From contig NZ_CP090960.1 in NCBI RefSeq assembly GCF_021611515.1, positions 558,001-622,000 of the forward strand: DNA of 64,000 nucleotides, in the 5' to 3' direction. The notes beneath the pieces are model-generated. The model was not told the origin of the DNA. It did no database searches and saw nothing but the letters and a program-made list of their open reading frames with translations. The translations under genes and the position numbers were made by a program. This document shows, one piece after another, positions 39,496 to 51,187 of the stretch. Each line of letters begins with the position of its first letter. Position 1 is the stretch's first letter. The DNA comes from Mariluticola halotolerans (GTDB lineage Bacteria > Pseudomonadota > Alphaproteobacteria > Rhizobiales > Devosiaceae).

Positions 39496-41493
39496 ATGAT
39501 CCAGGCAATCGTCTTTTTCCCGCTTCTCGGCGCAATCATCGCCGGGCTGTTCGGTCGCACGATCGGGCATCGCGGTTCAGAAATTGTCACGTCCACGCTT
39601 CTGGTGCTGGCGGCCCTGTTATCGTGGGTTGTGTTCATCCAGACCGGGTTTGGCGGTCAGATGCTGGCTGAGGCCGGTCATGGTGAGGCCGCGGGCCATG
39701 CAGCCGTGATGAAGGTCGAAGTGATGCGCTGGGTCCAGTCCGGCGATCTCGATCTGCGCTGGGTGTTGCGCGTTGATACGCTGACGGCGGTAATGCTGGT
39801 TGTGGTGACCACGGTTTCCAGCCTCGTGCACATCTATTCCATTGGCTATATGCATGAGGACCCGTCGCGGTCGCGCTTCTTTGCCTATCTGTCACTGTTC
39901 ACCTTCGCCATGCTCATGCTGGTAACGGCGGACAATTTCCTGCAGATGTTCTTTGGCTGGGAAGGCGTTGGTCTGGCATCCTATCTGCTGATCGGTTTCT
40001 GGTTCCAGAAACCATCGGCCAATGCCGCCGCCATGAAGGCCTTTGTGGTCAACCGCGTCGGTGATTTCGGTTTTATTCTCGGCATTTTCGGTGCCTTCAT
40101 GGTGCTTGGCCATATTGATTTCGATGGCGCGTTCCATGCTGTTGAAGGCGCAAAAGGCTCCACCATTCACTTCCTTTGGGGTGACTGGGATGCAATGACA
40201 GTCGTCTGTCTGCTGCTGTTCATGGGGGCCATGGGCAAGTCGGCACAGTTCCTGCTGCACACCTGGCTGCCCGACGCCATGGAAGGCCCGACACCAGTGT
40301 CTGCGCTTATCCATGCGGCGACCATGGTTACCGCCGGTGTGTTCATGGTGGCGCGTCTCAGCCCGCTGTTTGAAGCCTCTGAAGTGGCAATGATGGTGGT
40401 GCTTTATGTCGGCGCGATCACGGCATTCTTTGCGGCCACAGTTGGCCTTGTGCAGAATGACATCAAGCGTGTTATTGCCTATTCAACCTGTTCACAGCTT
40501 GGCTACATGTTTGTGGCGCTGGGGGCAGGGGCCTATTCTGCAGGTGTGTTCCATCTGTTCACCCACGCCTTCTTCAAGGCGCTGTTGTTCCTTGGGGCGG
40601 GCTCGGTCATCCATGCGATGCATCATGAGCAGGATATGCGCAAGATGGGCGGCATTCGCGGCAAGATCCCGATCACCTACTGGATGATGATGATCGGCAC
40701 GCTGGCGCTGACCGGTGCTGGCATTCCGGGTACGTCATTCGGTTTTGCCGGCTTCTTTTCCAAGGATTCGATCATCGAGGCGGCCTATGCCGTGGGCGGT
40801 ACGGCGGGCACGTTTGCCTTCTGGTCGCTGGTCATTGCTGCCATGTTCACCAGCTTCTATTCCTGGCGTCTGGTCCATCTGACATTCCATGGCGAAACGC
40901 GGGCCGATCAACACACCTATGATCATGCCCACGAAAGCCCGATGGTCATGCTGATCCCGCTTTTCGTGTTGGCAGCTGGTGCTGTGCTGGCAGGGTTCCT
41001 GTTCTATGACAGCTTCTTTGGACACTTTGAGCACGTGGAACATTTCTTCGCTGGCTCGATCGTTGTTGGTGAAGAGATCATCGAGAATGCACACCATGTG
41101 CCGCTTTGGGTGAAATGGTCGGCGACAATCGCCATGATCATCGGCTTCCTTGTGGCCTGGCAGATGTATATGCGCGATCGCGACATGCCCCGGCGTCTCG
41201 CGGCCCAGCATCACGGCCTCTACAAGTTCTTGCTGAACAAGTGGTATTTCGATGAGCTCTACGATTTCATCTTTGTCCGCCCGGCTTTCTGGATTGGCCG
41301 CGCTTTCTGGAGCGGTTTCGACGACTGGCTGATCGACAAGACGATCATCGAGGGGTTGGGCAACCGGGTCAAAGCGGTTACCGCGCAGGTGGTCAAACTG
41401 CAGTCGGGTTATCTTTATCACTATGCCTTTGCGATGCTGATCGGCGTTGCGGCTCTACTGACCTGGGCCATTGCGGCGGGGGGACTTCTCTAG
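39496..41493 (+). CDS. nuoL: NADH-quinone oxidoreductase subunit L
   Basis: 665-residue antiporter-like proton-pumping subunit at the far end of the membrane arm. It has about 16 helices, with the lateral amphipathic helix toward the C-terminus. Seen: [17 protein letters not shown] (with the conserved Glu), [25 protein letters not shown] (by parts [18 protein letters not shown]) and [15 protein letters not shown] with the buried Lys. The nuoM ATG follows its stop directly. Confidence 0.97.
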   Translation: MIQAIVFFPLLGAIIAGLFGRTIGHRGSEIVTSTLLVLAALLSWVVFIQTGFGGQMLAEAGHGEAAGHAAVMKVEVMRWVQSGDLDLRWVLRVDTLTAVMLVVVTTVSSLVHIYSIGYMHEDPSRSRFFAYLSLFTFAMLMLVTADNFLQMFFGWEGVGLASYLLIGFWFQKPSANAAAMKAFVVNRVGDFGFILGIFGAFMVLGHIDFDGAFHAVEGAKGSTIHFLWGDWDAMTVVCLLLFMGAMGKSAQFLLHTWLPDAMEGPTPVSALIHAATMVTAGVFMVARLSPLFEASEVAMMVVLYVGAITAFFAATVGLVQNDIKRVIAYSTCSQLGYMFVALGAGAYSAGVFHLFTHAFFKALLFLGAGSVIHAMHHEQDMRKMGGIRGKIPITYWMMMIGTLALTGAGIPGTSFGFAGFFSKDSIIEAAYAVGGTAGTFAFWSLVIAAMFTSFYSWRLVHLTFHGETRADQHTYDHAHESPMVMLIPLFVLAAGAVLAGFLFYDSFFGHFEHVEHFFAGSIVVGEEIIENAHHVPLWVKWSATIAMIIGFLVAWQMYMRDRDMPRRLAAQHHGLYKFLLNKWYFDELYDFIFVRPAFWIGRAFWSGFDDWLIDKTIIEGLGNRVKAVTAQVVKLQSGYLYHYAFAMLIGVAALLTWAIAAGGLL

Positions 41494-43008
41494 ATGATTT
41501 TCGCGAACAATATTCTCTCGATCATCACGTTCCTGCCGCTCGTCGGCGCGATCTTTGTGCTGCTGGTGCCGGGTAGCGATGCCGTTGCTTTCGGCAATAT
41601 GCGGCGTATCGCACTGGCAACGACCACGATAACCTTCGGCTTCACTTTGGCGATGTGGGGCATGTTCGATGCCTCCAATCCCGGGTTCCAGTTCGTCCAG
41701 AACCACGAGTGGATTGGTGGCGTTATTGGCTACCGCATGGGTGTTGATGGCATTTCGATGCTGTTTGTGGTGCTGACCGGCCTTTTGATGCCGTTGTGCA
41801 TCCTGGCAAGCTGGGAAAGCATCCAGAAACGCGTCCGTGAATATATGGTCGCCTTCCTGCTGCTGGAAATGCTGATGATGGGCGTGTTTGCCACGCTTGA
41901 TCTGGCCATGTTCTATGTCTTCTTTGAAGGCGGTCTGATCCCGATGTTCCTGATTATCGGTATCTGGGGCGGCAAGCGCCGCATTCAGGCGAGCTACAAG
42001 TTCTTCTTTTACACCTTCACCGGTTCGGTGCTGATGCTGCTGGCGATCATGGCAATGTACTGGCAGGCCGGTACGCTCGATATCGTTCAGCTTCTCAAGA
42101 CTGACTTCCCGCCTGAAATGCAGACATGGCTCTGGCTGGCCTTCTTCGCCTCGTTTGCGGTGAAAATGCCCATGTGGCCTTTCCATCGCTGGCTACCGGA
42201 AGCGCATGTGGAAGCACCAACGGCTGGTTCGGTCATTCTGGCTGCTATTCTGTTGAAAATGGGTGGCTACGGTTTTCTGCGCTTCTCGCTGCCCATGTTT
42301 CCGGATGCCTCGGCCTATTTCGCCGATTTTGTTTTCTTCCTCTCGGTGGCCGCCATTATCATCACCTCGCTGGTGGCGCTGGTGCAGGATGACATCAAGA
42401 AGCTGATTGCCTATTCGTCCGTCGCCCATATGGGTTTCGTGACCATGGGTATCTTTGCCGCCAATGTTTATGGCGTGCAGGGGGCGATCTTCCAGATGAT
42501 CAGCCACGGTTTTGTCTCCGGCGCGCTCTTTCTGTGTGTTGGCGTGATTTACGACCGCATTCATACCCGTGAGATTTCGGCTTATGGCGGTCTGGTCAAC
42601 AGGATGCCCAAATACGCGGTCGTGTTCATGGTGTTCACCATGGCCAATGTCGGCTTGCCCGGTACATCCGGCTTTGTCGGTGAATTCTTGACCCTGTTCG
42701 GTGTGTTCCAGGTCAATACATGGGTGGCATTTGGTGCCGCGTTCGGTGTGATCCTTTCGGCTTGCTACGCGCTCTGGCTTTATCGCCGGGTGGTGTTTGG
42801 CGTGCTCGACAAGGAGAACCTGAAAGCCATTCTCGACCTCAGCCCCCGCGAAATGGTCATTCTGGTGCCTTTGCTGGTGCTGACGATCTTCTTCGGCTTC
42901 TATCCCGCGCCGCTTCTCGATGTCATTGCGCCATCGGTTGAGGTTCTGGTTCAAAATTATACGCAATCGCTCGACTTGACGGCTCCGCTGTCCACAGCGG
43001 CCCATTAG
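41494..43008 (+). CDS. nuoM: NADH-quinone oxidoreductase subunit M
   Basis: 504-residue antiporter-like proton-pumping subunit with 14 helices. Seen: [17 protein letters not shown] (conserved Glu), [18 protein letters not shown] (by parts [12 protein letters not shown]) and [15 protein letters not shown] (buried Lys). No gap to nuoL; its SD lies inside the end of nuoL. Confidence 0.97.
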   Translation: MIFANNILSIITFLPLVGAIFVLLVPGSDAVAFGNMRRIALATTTITFGFTLAMWGMFDASNPGFQFVQNHEWIGGVIGYRMGVDGISMLFVVLTGLLMPLCILASWESIQKRVREYMVAFLLLEMLMMGVFATLDLAMFYVFFEGGLIPMFLIIGIWGGKRRIQASYKFFFYTFTGSVLMLLAIMAMYWQAGTLDIVQLLKTDFPPEMQTWLWLAFFASFAVKMPMWPFHRWLPEAHVEAPTAGSVILAAILLKMGGYGFLRFSLPMFPDASAYFADFVFFLSVAAIIITSLVALVQDDIKKLIAYSSVAHMGFVTMGIFAANVYGVQGAIFQMISHGFVSGALFLCVGVIYDRIHTREISAYGGLVNRMPKYAVVFMVFTMANVGLPGTSGFVGEFLTLFGVFQVNTWVAFGAAFGVILSACYALWLYRRVVFGVLDKENLKAILDLSPREMVILVPLLVLTIFFGFYPAPLLDVIAPSVEVLVQNYTQSLDLTAPLSTAAH

Positions 43009-43014
43009 GAGATT

Positions 43015-44463
43015 ATGATGAGCTCCGATTTGATCGATTTCGCATCGCTCGCACCGGCTTATCCCGAGCTGGTTCTGGTTCTGGGTGCGCTCGGCCTGTT
43101 GATGGCCGGCGTGTTCCTGCGCAAGGAAGCCATGGCCAGTCTGACAGGTATCGGCATCGGGCTGCTGATTGCAGTCGCGGTTCTGGTGATCATGTCACCG
43201 GCTGATGCCCTCATCTTCAACGGTGCTTTCGTGCAGGATGGTTTCGCCCGCTACATGAAAGCCCTTGTGCTGGCCGGTTCTGCTTTCGCACTGGTGCTTT
43301 CTGTTTCCAGCGCGACTGAAGAAGGTCTCAACAAGTTCGAGTATACGGTACTGGTCCTGCTGGCGACGCTCGGCATGATGATGATGATCTCGGCAAATGA
43401 TCTCATGTCGCTATATATCGGCCTCGAATTGCAGTCGCTTGCGCTCTATGTCGTTGCCGCCATGAAGCGCGAGAGCTCGCGGGCGACAGAAGCCGGTTTG
43501 AAGTATTTCGTACTTGGCGCGCTCAGCTCCGGCATGCTGCTTTACGGTGCGTCGATGGTTTACGGCTTCACCGGCCATACCCAGCTCGATAAAATTGCGG
43601 AAGTCATCGCCCTCGGCGACCGCTCGATTGGTCTGGTCTTTGGTCTTGTATTCCTGTTGACAGGTGTCGCATTCAAGATTTCAGCCGTGCCGTTTCACAT
43701 GTGGACGCCCGATGTTTATGAGGGTGCACCGACACCGGTGACAGCTTTCTTTGCAACAGCCCCGAAAGTTGCCGCAATGGCCTTGCTGGTGCGGTTGGTC
43801 ACGGTGACGTTCGAGCCTATCTCCAATGACTGGCAGCAGGTTGTCGTCTTTCTGGCGCTCGCGTCCATGGTGCTGGCGGCATTCGCGGCCATTGGGCAAA
43901 AGAATATCAAACGCCTGATTGCCTATTCGTCCATTGGCCATGTCGGTTATGCCCTTGTGGGGCTCAGTGCTGATACCGCCGTAGGGGTGGAAGGCGTTGC
44001 CGTTTACATGGCGATTTACATGACCATGACCATTGGTGTGTTTGCCTGCTTGCTCTCGCTTCGGACCGAAAACGGGTTTGTCGAGGAAATCTCGGAACTG
44101 GCAGGTCTGGCGCAAGCCCGTCCCTTCGTGGCGGCAATCCTGGCGGTAATGATGTTCTCGCTGATCGGTCTGCCACCGCTGGCCGGGTTCTTTGCCAAAT
44201 GGCAGGTCTTCCTCGCCGCCATTGAAGCGCGGTTGTTCATCCTTGCGGTTATCGGCGTCTTGTCGAGCGCGGTGAGTGCGTTCTACTACCTCCGGGTGGT
44301 GCGCACGATGTATTTTGATGAGCCGGTGCAGCAGTTTGCGGCCGTTCCAGGTGAGTTGAAGTTCGTCATGGCGCTTACCGGGTTTGTTATCGTGAGCTAT
44401 TACCTGACCGTTGCTGGACCTCTGTCCAGCCTGGCCAGTGTTGCTGCGGCCAGCCTGTTCTAG
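43015..44463 (+). CDS. nuoN: NADH-quinone oxidoreductase subunit N
   Basis: 482-residue third antiporter-like subunit. Seen: [16 protein letters not shown] (conserved Glu), [21 protein letters not shown] (by parts [14 protein letters not shown]) and [18 protein letters not shown]. The ATG at 43015 is followed directly by a second ATG at 43018, which has the better SD distance. Last nuo gene; birA follows. Confidence 0.96.
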   Translation: MMSSDLIDFASLAPAYPELVLVLGALGLLMAGVFLRKEAMASLTGIGIGLLIAVAVLVIMSPADALIFNGAFVQDGFARYMKALVLAGSAFALVLSVSSATEEGLNKFEYTVLVLLATLGMMMMISANDLMSLYIGLELQSLALYVVAAMKRESSRATEAGLKYFVLGALSSGMLLYGASMVYGFTGHTQLDKIAEVIALGDRSIGLVFGLVFLLTGVAFKISAVPFHMWTPDVYEGAPTPVTAFFATAPKVAAMALLVRLVTVTFEPISNDWQQVVVFLALASMVLAAFAAIGQKNIKRLIAYSSIGHVGYALVGLSADTAVGVEGVAVYMAIYMTMTIGVFACLLSLRTENGFVEEISELAGLAQARPFVAAILAVMMFSLIGLPPLAGFFAKWQVFLAAIEARLFILAVIGVLSSAVSAFYYLRVVRTMYFDEPVQQFAAVPGELKFVMALTGFVIVSYYLTVAGPLSSLASVAAASLF

Positions 44464-44509
44464 TGATGACAAGCGTCCGGGCACCACATACGCATGGGCA
44501 CCGCGCAAG

Positions 44510-45346
44510 GTGAGACGTTTTCAGCTCGGACCAAAAGCGCGTTCGGCCGGGTTTCGGCTGAACGCTTACGACAGTGTTGGTTCAACCAATAGTGAAGCGG
44601 CGGCGGCGATTGCGACGGGTGATCCTGGCAATTGCTGGTTTGCGGCTTTGCAGCAGACTGCAGGCCGCGGGCGTCGCGGGCGCCATTGGGAAACACCTCA
44701 CGGTAATCTTGCAGCCAGCCTGTTGCTGCGTCCTGATACGGATCCCGCATTAACAGCGACGCTTGGCTTTGTGGCGGGGGTTGCCCTTAATGGCGCGCTG
44801 GCAGAGGTGTTGCCAGAGGCGCAAATGAAGACCGGTATTGATGGGGCTGACGGTTTCGCCAACACCGGTCCGGCGCGGATTGCATTGAAATGGCCAAACG
44901 ATGTGCTGGCCGATGGCGCAAAACTCGCCGGCATTCTGCTCGAAGCGCAGAGTGGGGCAGGCGGCGCGCCGATAATCACCATCGGGTTTGGTGTCAATGT
45001 CGTTGCTGCACCGCAGGGCTTGCCCTATCCTGCAGTCAGCGTTGCGGAACTGAATGTGGCCGCCGATGCAGCGATGATCTTTGAAGCTTTGGCTGAACAC
45101 TGGGTTGACGCTTATGCGCTCTGGAACAATGGCCAGGGCGTTAAAGCTGTTTTGGCTGAATGGCGGCAATCGGCCGCCGGTATCGGCACTGATGTGGCCA
45201 TCAACATGGATGGCCGGGTTGTCCGGGGTATTTTCGAAACCATCGATGATGCCGGGCGTTTAATTGTAAGAATGGATGATGGGCAGCGCGTGCCCGTTGC
45301 CGCAGGAGATGTGCATTTTGGCACAACCGCTTCCATCAGGATGTAG
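44510..45346 (+). CDS. birA: Biotin--[acetyl-CoA-carboxylase] ligase
   Basis: About 278-residue enzyme that links biotin to carrier proteins such as AccB. Seen: the biotin/ATP loop GRGRRGRHW, SLLLRP and the LKWPNDVL motif with the catalytic Lys, plus a C-terminal SH3-like domain (GRVVRGIFETIDDAGRL, by its parts). There is no N-terminal HTH, so it is a ligase only and not a bio repressor. The start is uncertain: the GTG at 44510 is chosen because it is the first sensible in-frame start after nuoN; no ATG fits. Position after nuoN is typical for rhizobia. Confidence 0.9.
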   Translation: MRRFQLGPKARSAGFRLNAYDSVGSTNSEAAAAIATGDPGNCWFAALQQTAGRGRRGRHWETPHGNLAASLLLRPDTDPALTATLGFVAGVALNGALAEVLPEAQMKTGIDGADGFANTGPARIALKWPNDVLADGAKLAGILLEAQSGAGGAPIITIGFGVNVVAAPQGLPYPAVSVAELNVAADAAMIFEALAEHWVDAYALWNNGQGVKAVLAEWRQSAAGIGTDVAINMDGRVVRGIFETIDDAGRLIVRMDDGQRVPVAAGDVHFGTTASIRM

Positions 45347-45364
45347 CGGCAGAACGGAGTATCA

Positions 45365-47044
45365 ATGGCTAAAGCTAGTCACGACGAAATGGTTTTTGTG
45401 CCCCTTGGGGGCGTCGGTGAAATCGGCATGAATATGGCGGCCTATGGATTTGGGCCCGCACAAAACCGCAAATGGATTGTTGTCGATTGCGGCGTGACCT
45501 TCGGCGGTCCAGATACGCCGGGTGTCGATCTGATCATGGCCGATCCGAGCTTTCTCGAAGAGCAGGGCGACAATGTGCTGGGGCTCGTGCTCACCCACAG
45601 CCACGAAGATCATTATGGCGCTGTCCTTGATCTGTGGCCGGGTTTTGACAAGCCCGTCTATGCCACGCCCTTCACATCGGCCATGCTGGAAGCCAAGCGG
45701 ATTTCCAACGGGATTACCGAAAAGGTCGAGGTTATCGGCATGCGCCCGGGTGTGCCCTTTGATATCGGGCCGTTCACCGTGGAAGCGATCAACATGGTGC
45801 ACTCCATTCCGGAGAGCAATGCCTTGCTGATTTCGACCCCGGTAGGGCAGGTGCTGCACACAGGTGACTGGAAGCTGGATTTCAATCCGGTGGCCGGTGC
45901 GCCAACCGATGCGGACAGGCTGAAGCAGCTCGCCAAGCGCGATTTGCCTCTGGCGCTGATCTGCGACAGTACCAATGCGATGAAGGATGGCGAAAGCCCG
46001 GCTGAATCCGAGATCGGCGATACGCTGGCGAAACTGATCGCCGAAGCGCCGCACCGTGTGGCGATTACCACTTTCGCCTCCAATGTTGGGCGCATTGTTT
46101 CGATCGCCCGTGCTGCCGAGAAAAATGGCCGCAAGGTTGTGCTGTCGGGCCGGGCCTTGCACCGTGTTGCCGGCATTGCGCGCGAACTGGGTTTGCTCGA
46201 AGGCATTCCCGAGTTTCTTGACCAGAACATGTTTGACCAAGTGGCGCGCGACAAGGTTGTGCTGCTGTGCACGGGCAGCCAGGGCGAATCCCGCGCTGCG
46301 GTTGCGCGTATTGCGCGGGGCGAACATCCGGCCATTGAACTGGCACCGGGTGACACAATGATTTTCTCGTCCTGGGCTATTCCCGGCAATGAGCGCGAAG
46401 TCATCGATATCCAGAACCGTCTGATTGATCGCGGCGTCAACCTCATCACCAATAGCCATGACCGTGTGCATGTTACCGGCCATCCCCGGCGTGGTGAGCT
46501 GATCGAGCTTTATGACTGGGTGAAGCCGGATGTGCTTATCCCGGTACATGGCGAAGCCGCGCATCTGGAAGCGCATGCCAAGCTGGGCAAGGCGCAGGGC
46601 ATCAAAACCGTTATCTCGATTCGCAATGGCGACATGGTGCGCCTTTTCCCCGAGACAGTGACCATGCGCGGCGAAGTGCCGGTCGGGGTGCTTTATCTCG
46701 ATGGTGAGGTGTTGTGTACGCCTGAGGAAAGTGGTGTGCGGGGTCGCCGCAAATTGTCTTTTGGCGGGTCCGTGGCGATCAGCCTTTGTATCGACAAGCG
46801 GGGAGAACTGGTTTCAGGGCCTGATCTTGAAATCGATGGGCTGCCCGAGCTTGACGATGACGAAGAGGAATCACCCAGCGATATCGCCCGCAAGACCGTG
46901 CGCGGTGTGATGCGCGGCATGCCGCCGAAGCGGCGTGGGGACCCTGAGGTTCTGGGCGAGGCAATTAGACGCGGTGTGCGCGGCGAAATTGCGTCGTATT
47001 GGGGACGTAAACCAAACGTGACGGTTTTCGTCCATCGGGTGTAA
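45365..47044 (+). CDS. rnj: Ribonuclease J
   Basis: 559-residue metallo-beta-lactamase-fold ribonuclease with 5'-3' exo and endo activity, used in rRNA maturation and mRNA turnover. The metal site HxHxDH is THSHEDH at 77-83. Then come the beta-CASP domain (GSQGESRAAVARIARG, by parts GSQGE and AVARIA), NSHDRVHVTGHPRRGEL (with HVTGHP) and PVHGEAAHL. It starts after a good SD (GGAG). In rhizobia it sits beside birA, as here. Confidence 0.95.
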   Translation: MAKASHDEMVFVPLGGVGEIGMNMAAYGFGPAQNRKWIVVDCGVTFGGPDTPGVDLIMADPSFLEEQGDNVLGLVLTHSHEDHYGAVLDLWPGFDKPVYATPFTSAMLEAKRISNGITEKVEVIGMRPGVPFDIGPFTVEAINMVHSIPESNALLISTPVGQVLHTGDWKLDFNPVAGAPTDADRLKQLAKRDLPLALICDSTNAMKDGESPAESEIGDTLAKLIAEAPHRVAITTFASNVGRIVSIARAAEKNGRKVVLSGRALHRVAGIARELGLLEGIPEFLDQNMFDQVARDKVVLLCTGSQGESRAAVARIARGEHPAIELAPGDTMIFSSWAIPGNEREVIDIQNRLIDRGVNLITNSHDRVHVTGHPRRGELIELYDWVKPDVLIPVHGEAAHLEAHAKLGKAQGIKTVISIRNGDMVRLFPETVTMRGEVPVGVLYLDGEVLCTPEESGVRGRRKLSFGGSVAISLCIDKRGELVSGPDLEIDGLPELDDDEEESPSDIARKTVRGVMRGMPPKRRGDPEVLGEAIRRGVRGEIASYWGRKPNVTVFVHRV

Positions 47045-47047
47045 AAC

Positions 47048-47293
47048 ATGACTCTTGTAAGCTGGATCGCTGTCTATTTCGTTCTCTGGTGGCTCTGTTT
47101 GTTTGTGGTGCTGCCATTCGGGGTGCGTAACCAGGTCGATGCGGGCACAGTGGTCGAGGGCACAGAGCCGGGGGCACCTGTGGTGCTCCGGCTCTGGCGC
47201 AAGCTCCTGATAACCAGTGTGCTGGCTTTGGTGGTGCAGGTGGTCCTTTCCTGGGCGCTCAGCAACTCACTCCTGCAGCATTACTGGAGCTAA
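47048..47293 (+). CDS. DUF1467 family small membrane protein
   Basis: 81-residue inner-membrane protein with two predicted helices (about 4-24 and 55-75) separated by a loop with FGVRNQVDAGTVVEGTEPGAP (key FGVR and GTEPGAP). This pattern is DUF1467, common in Hyphomicrobiales, of unknown function. It begins three bases after rnj. In relatives a methylmalonyl-CoA epimerase gene usually lies between rnj and this gene; it is absent here. Confidence 0.85.
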   Translation: MTLVSWIAVYFVLWWLCLFVVLPFGVRNQVDAGTVVEGTEPGAPVVLRLWRKLLITSVLALVVQVVLSWALSNSLLQHYWS

Positions 47294-47311
47294 AAGCGGG
47301 GCCAAGACAAA

Positions 47312-47338
47312 GAAAAAGCAGGGCTTTTCGGCCCTGCT
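47312..47338 (-). terminator. Minus-strand Rho-independent terminator without a known gene
   Basis: On the minus strand AGCAGGGC CGAAAA GCCCTGCT is followed by TTTTCTTTG. On the plus strand the same hairpin is followed by GCTAAAAG, so it does not fit as a terminator for the DUF1467 gene. The remaining gap up to proS (47339-47583) holds no clear gene; a 21-codon minus-strand frame (47376-47441) has no SD. Confidence 0.5.
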
Positions 47339-47583
47339 GCTAAAAGTTTCGCGACAATACGCTGGTCTTAGGCGCCTAAAAAGGGCTGCCAACGCTCCTC
47401 CCTTGACGTTGTCGGCGTCCAGTGGCTTCACCCACCTTCATATTATTGTGCCGGACCCTAACAATAACGTGACTGAGAGTCATTAAAAAACTTTGCAATG
47501 ATGTAGGCTTGCAACAGTTTCCTCTTCACGGTTTGACTTAACCATCTTAGAGCCTATGAGTCGGTTCAATCTCAGGAGTTCCA

Positions 47584-48933
47584 ATGCGCCTTTCACGATA
47601 TTTCCTGCCAGTGCTTCGCGAAGTGCCAAAAGAAGCAGAAATCGTTTCGCACCGCCTGATGCTGCGGGCAGGCATGATACGTCAGCAGGCTTCCGGGCTC
47701 TATTCCTGGCTGCCGCTTGGCTACAAGGTTTTGCGCAAGGTGCAGCAGATCATTGAAGAAGAGCAGAACCGCGCCGGCGCTATCGAATTGCTGATGCCGA
47801 CATTGCAGCCCGCCGACCTGTGGCGCGAGAGCGGCCGCTATGATGACTATGGCAAGGAAATGCTGCGCATTACGGACCGGCATGAGCGCGACATGCTCTA
47901 TGGCCCGACCAATGAGGAAATGATCACGGATATTTTCCGGGCCTCGGTGAAGTCCTACAAGGACCTGCCGCTCAATCTCTATCATATTCAGTGGAAGTTC
48001 CGCGACGAGATCCGTCCCCGCTTCGGCACGATGCGCAGCCGCGAATTCCTGATGAAGGATGCCTATTCCTTCGACACCGACAAGGAAAAGGCGGTTGAAG
48101 CCTATAACCGCATGTTCGTCGCCTATTTGCGCACCTATTACCGCATGGGACTGACGGCTATTCCGATGCGGGCTGAAACCGGCCCGATTGGTGGCGATTT
48201 GAGCCATGAATTCATCGTTCTGGCCGATACCGGCGAGAGTGCCGTGTTCTGTCATGCCGACCTCCTCGAAAAGCCGATCCCGTCGGGAGATGTTGATTAT
48301 CGTGGTGACCTGCGTCCGATTGTCGATGACTGGACCTCGCTTTACGCCGCGACCGAGGACATGGTCGACATGGCGGAATATGAAGCGTCGGTGCCTGAAG
48401 ACAAGCGCATTTCCGCCCGCGGTATTGAAGTCGGCCAGACCTTTTATTTCGGCGACAAATATTCGGCGCCCATGAAAGCACATGTCACAGGACCAGACGG
48501 ACAGGACGCGCCTGTTTTCATGGGGTCTTATGGCATCGGTCTGACACGTGTTGTACCCGCCATCATTGAAGCCAGCCATGATGATGACGGCATTATCTGG
48601 CCGGTCAGCGTGGCTCCGTTCGAGGCTGTTCTGATCAATCTCAAAGCGGGTGACGCAGCATGCGATGCGGCGTGTGACAAGCTTTATGCCGCGTTGCAGG
48701 CGGCCGGGATCGACATGCTTTATGATGACCGCGATCAGGGGGCGGGGGCGAAATTCGCCACTGCCGATTTGATCGGCATTCCCTATCAGATCGTGCTGGG
48801 GCCACGTGGCCTGAAGTCCGGCGAGGCGGAAATCAAGCACCGCAAGAGCGGCGAGCGGGAATCCCTGCCGCTTGATGCCGTGGTGCAGCGGCTCAAGGAT
48901 CTGATTGAACCACAGAGGCGGACTGACGTTTGA
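47584..48933 (+). CDS. proS: Prolyl-tRNA synthetase
   Basis: 449-residue class II synthetase of the short bacterial type without the editing insertion domain that is common in alphaproteobacteria. Seen: motif-1 region ([20 protein letters not shown], by ends), motif 2 ([25 protein letters not shown], by parts RDEIRPRFG and [11 protein letters not shown]), motif 3 ([11 protein letters not shown]), and a C-terminal anticodon-binding domain. SD AGGAG precedes the ATG. It overlaps lolC. Confidence 0.97.
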   Translation: MRLSRYFLPVLREVPKEAEIVSHRLMLRAGMIRQQASGLYSWLPLGYKVLRKVQQIIEEEQNRAGAIELLMPTLQPADLWRESGRYDDYGKEMLRITDRHERDMLYGPTNEEMITDIFRASVKSYKDLPLNLYHIQWKFRDEIRPRFGTMRSREFLMKDAYSFDTDKEKAVEAYNRMFVAYLRTYYRMGLTAIPMRAETGPIGGDLSHEFIVLADTGESAVFCHADLLEKPIPSGDVDYRGDLRPIVDDWTSLYAATEDMVDMAEYEASVPEDKRISARGIEVGQTFYFGDKYSAPMKAHVTGPDGQDAPVFMGSYGIGLTRVVPAIIEASHDDDGIIWPVSVAPFEAVLINLKAGDAACDAACDKLYAALQAAGIDMLYDDRDQGAGAKFATADLIGIPYQIVLGPRGLKSGEAEIKHRKSGERESLPLDAVVQRLKDLIEPQRRTDV

Positions 48934-50288
48934 CCCGATCGACAACGCAGCAAACTACCCGGCCATTTTCCCGGTTCGAATGGATCGTCGCTGGCCGCTA
49001 CTTGCGGTCGCGGCGCGCTGATACATTCATTTCGGTCATTGGCGGGCTGACCCTGACCGGAATTGCCATCGGTGTGGCGACGCTGATTGTTGTCACCTCG
49101 GTCATGAACGGGTTCCGTGAGGAATTGCTGACCAAGATTTTGGGCCTGAATGGCCATTTCAGCGCCTATCCGATCGAGAGCCAGTTTACTGACTACAAGG
49201 ATGTCGTGGTACAATTGGAGAGCGTGGACGGGGTCACCAGTGCCATTGCCTTTGTCGAGGGTCAGGTGCTGGCATCCAGCCGGGCGCAATCCACCGGGGT
49301 CACGGTTCGAGGCATGGATATGGCCTCAATCGAGAAGCTGCCCCTGTTGCATCAGGGTGCCAGCCTTGGTGGCTGGGACGACTGGGACAATGGGCGTGGT
49401 GCGGCGATTGGCTACCGTCTGGCCCAGCGTCTCGGTGTGACGGTTGGGGACATGGTCACGCTGATCAATCCGGACGGCACAGTTACCCCTTTCGGGACCA
49501 CGCCCCAGATCCATTCCTATCCTGTGTCAGTGATATTTGATCTGGGCATGGTGGAGTTTGACAGTTTCTTCCTCTACCTCCCGCTGGAACCTGCGCAGAC
49601 ATTTTTCAAACGCTATGAAGATGTGTTGCGGGACGGGGTCAGCCCGCCGGCAATTGATGCGACTGATGACGAGATTGATGCCGCTTACGAGCGGGTTTAT
49701 TCCGCGTCATATGTCGAGGTGTTTATCGAGGAACCGGACAATATCGCGGAAATGCGGGATCGTATTCATCTCGCGGTAGATCGTCCGCTGGTTCTCACCG
49801 ACTGGCAGCAGCGTAATGAAACATTCTTCTCCGCCCTTCAGGTTGAGCGGGTGGTCATGTTCGTCATCCTGTCGATGATCGTGGTTGTCGCAGCGTTCAA
49901 CATCATTTCAAGCCTTGTCATGCTGGTTAAAGACAAGGGCAAGGACATTGCCGTTCTGCGTACCATGGGGGCGACGCGTTCCTCCATTATGCGGATTTTC
50001 TGCATGACAGGCACAGCGATTGGTGTTGCCGGTACGGTGATCGGGCTTTTGCTGGGGCTGGTGATTGCGGGTAATGCCGAGAGCATCAGGGCCTGGATAT
50101 CCGATCTGATCGGTGTGCGGATTTTTCCGCCGGAAGTCTTCTTTTTGTCGAGCCTGCCATCGCGCGTTGAGTTTTCCGAGGTCACCCTGATCGTCGGCAT
50201 GGCTCTGGTGCTGAGTTTTCTGGCAACGCTTTATCCGGCCTGGCGCGCCGCACAATATGATCCGGTCGAGGCCCTGCGTTATGAGTAA
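48930..50288 (+). CDS. lolC: Lipoprotein-releasing ABC transporter permease (LolC/LolE family)
   Basis: 452-residue inner-membrane permease with an N-terminal helix, a large periplasmic domain and three C-terminal helices (FtsX type; [23 protein letters not shown] by parts [12 protein letters not shown]). It extracts lipoproteins for LolA. The start is TTG at 48930, overlapping the proS stop, and no nearer ATG fits. Only one permease gene is present, so a homodimer (LolF-like) with LolD is likely, as in other alphaproteobacteria. Confidence 0.9.
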   Translation: MTRSTTQQTTRPFSRFEWIVAGRYLRSRRADTFISVIGGLTLTGIAIGVATLIVVTSVMNGFREELLTKILGLNGHFSAYPIESQFTDYKDVVVQLESVDGVTSAIAFVEGQVLASSRAQSTGVTVRGMDMASIEKLPLLHQGASLGGWDDWDNGRGAAIGYRLAQRLGVTVGDMVTLINPDGTVTPFGTTPQIHSYPVSVIFDLGMVEFDSFFLYLPLEPAQTFFKRYEDVLRDGVSPPAIDATDDEIDAAYERVYSASYVEVFIEEPDNIAEMRDRIHLAVDRPLVLTDWQQRNETFFSALQVERVVMFVILSMIVVVAAFNIISSLVMLVKDKGKDIAVLRTMGATRSSIMRIFCMTGTAIGVAGTVIGLLLGLVIAGNAESIRAWISDLIGVRIFPPEVFFLSSLPSRVEFSEVTLIVGMALVLSFLATLYPAWRAAQYDPVEALRYE

Positions 50289-50967
50289 AACCCATCTCAA
50301 CCTGATCAATGTGCATCGCCACTATGGCGAGGGCGACAAGAAGGTTCATGTGCTCGAGGATGTCAGCCTGACGGTTGCGAGCGGTGAGTTGGTGGCGCTT
50401 GTCGCGCCTTCGGGTGCCGGCAAGTCGACGCTTTTGCATGTCAGCGGTTTGCTCGAACGGCCCCAGAGCGGCGAGATCGAGATTTGCGGCCAGCCGACAG
50501 TTCAGTTGTCTGATCGCGCGCGAACGCAAATGCGGCGCTTGAGCATTGGTTATGTCTATCAGTTCCATAACCTCTTGCCCGAGTTCTCCGCGCTCGAGAA
50601 TGTCACCATGCCGCAATTGATTGCCGGTGTGGGGCAGGCTGAGGCCAATCGTCATTCGATGGAATTGCTTGAGGTGCTGGGTATCGCCGATCGCGCGACC
50701 CATCGTCCGGCAGAATTGTCCGGGGGCGAGCAGCAGCGCGTGGCGATTGCCCGCGCGACGGCGAATAGTCCGCATGTCATTCTGGCGGATGAGCCAACCG
50801 GCAATCTTGATCCGGCGACCAGCGAGATCGTGTTTGATTCCCTGGCGGTTCTGATCCGTGAGCGGGGCGCTGCAGCACTGATTGCAACCCATAATCATGA
50901 TCTGGCACGCAAGGCTGATCGCGTGGTGACGCTGCAGGGCGGCAAGGTTATCCCCGCTAATATTTAA
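50281..50967 (+). CDS. lolD: Lipoprotein-releasing ABC transporter ATPase
   Basis: 228-residue ABC ATPase. Seen: Walker A as APSGAGKST (the first Gly is Ala), the Q-loop [10 protein letters not shown], signature [14 protein letters not shown] and Walker [13 protein letters not shown]. It powers lipoprotein release from the inner membrane. Its ATG overlaps the end of lolC by eight bases, so translation is coupled. Confidence 0.95.
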   Translation: MSKTHLNLINVHRHYGEGDKKVHVLEDVSLTVASGELVALVAPSGAGKSTLLHVSGLLERPQSGEIEICGQPTVQLSDRARTQMRRLSIGYVYQFHNLLPEFSALENVTMPQLIAGVGQAEANRHSMELLEVLGIADRATHRPAELSGGEQQRVAIARATANSPHVILADEPTGNLDPATSEIVFDSLAVLIRERGAAALIATHNHDLARKADRVVTLQGGKVIPANI

Positions 50968-51085
50968 TTCCCGCAGAATGCGAAGAATTCAGGTTTTGTT
51001 AACGCTGTGAGTCGCGTAGCGCGGGTTGGGGTGGACGAGAACAAACGCGGAACGTATAAAGAGGAACACAACGTGAACGGAGCGT

Positions 51086-51187
51086 ATGATGATTGGGTTC
51101 TTCAAAGACTTCCTGGCATTTGTTTCTCTCGGCGGTTTCAGCGTGATCGCGCTGACCTGGATGGATATTCTCTCGCGCATGGCGTGA
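51086..51187 (+). CDS. 33-residue membrane microprotein upstream of dnaE
   Basis: A short frame: the first part reads MMIGFFKDFLAFVSL and the end is WMDILSRMA. It has one hydrophobic helix of about 18 residues flanked by Lys/Asp and Asp/Arg. GGAG lies four bases before the first ATG. The helix, the SD and the placement in the lolD-dnaE gap support a real gene, but there is no sequence comparison behind it. Confidence 0.5.
   Translation: MMIGFFKDFLAFVSLGGFSVIALTWMDILSRMA

Noticed and set aside
47376-47441. 21-codon minus-strand peptide in the gap before proS
   Set aside because: No Shine-Dalgarno and no support beyond the frame itself.
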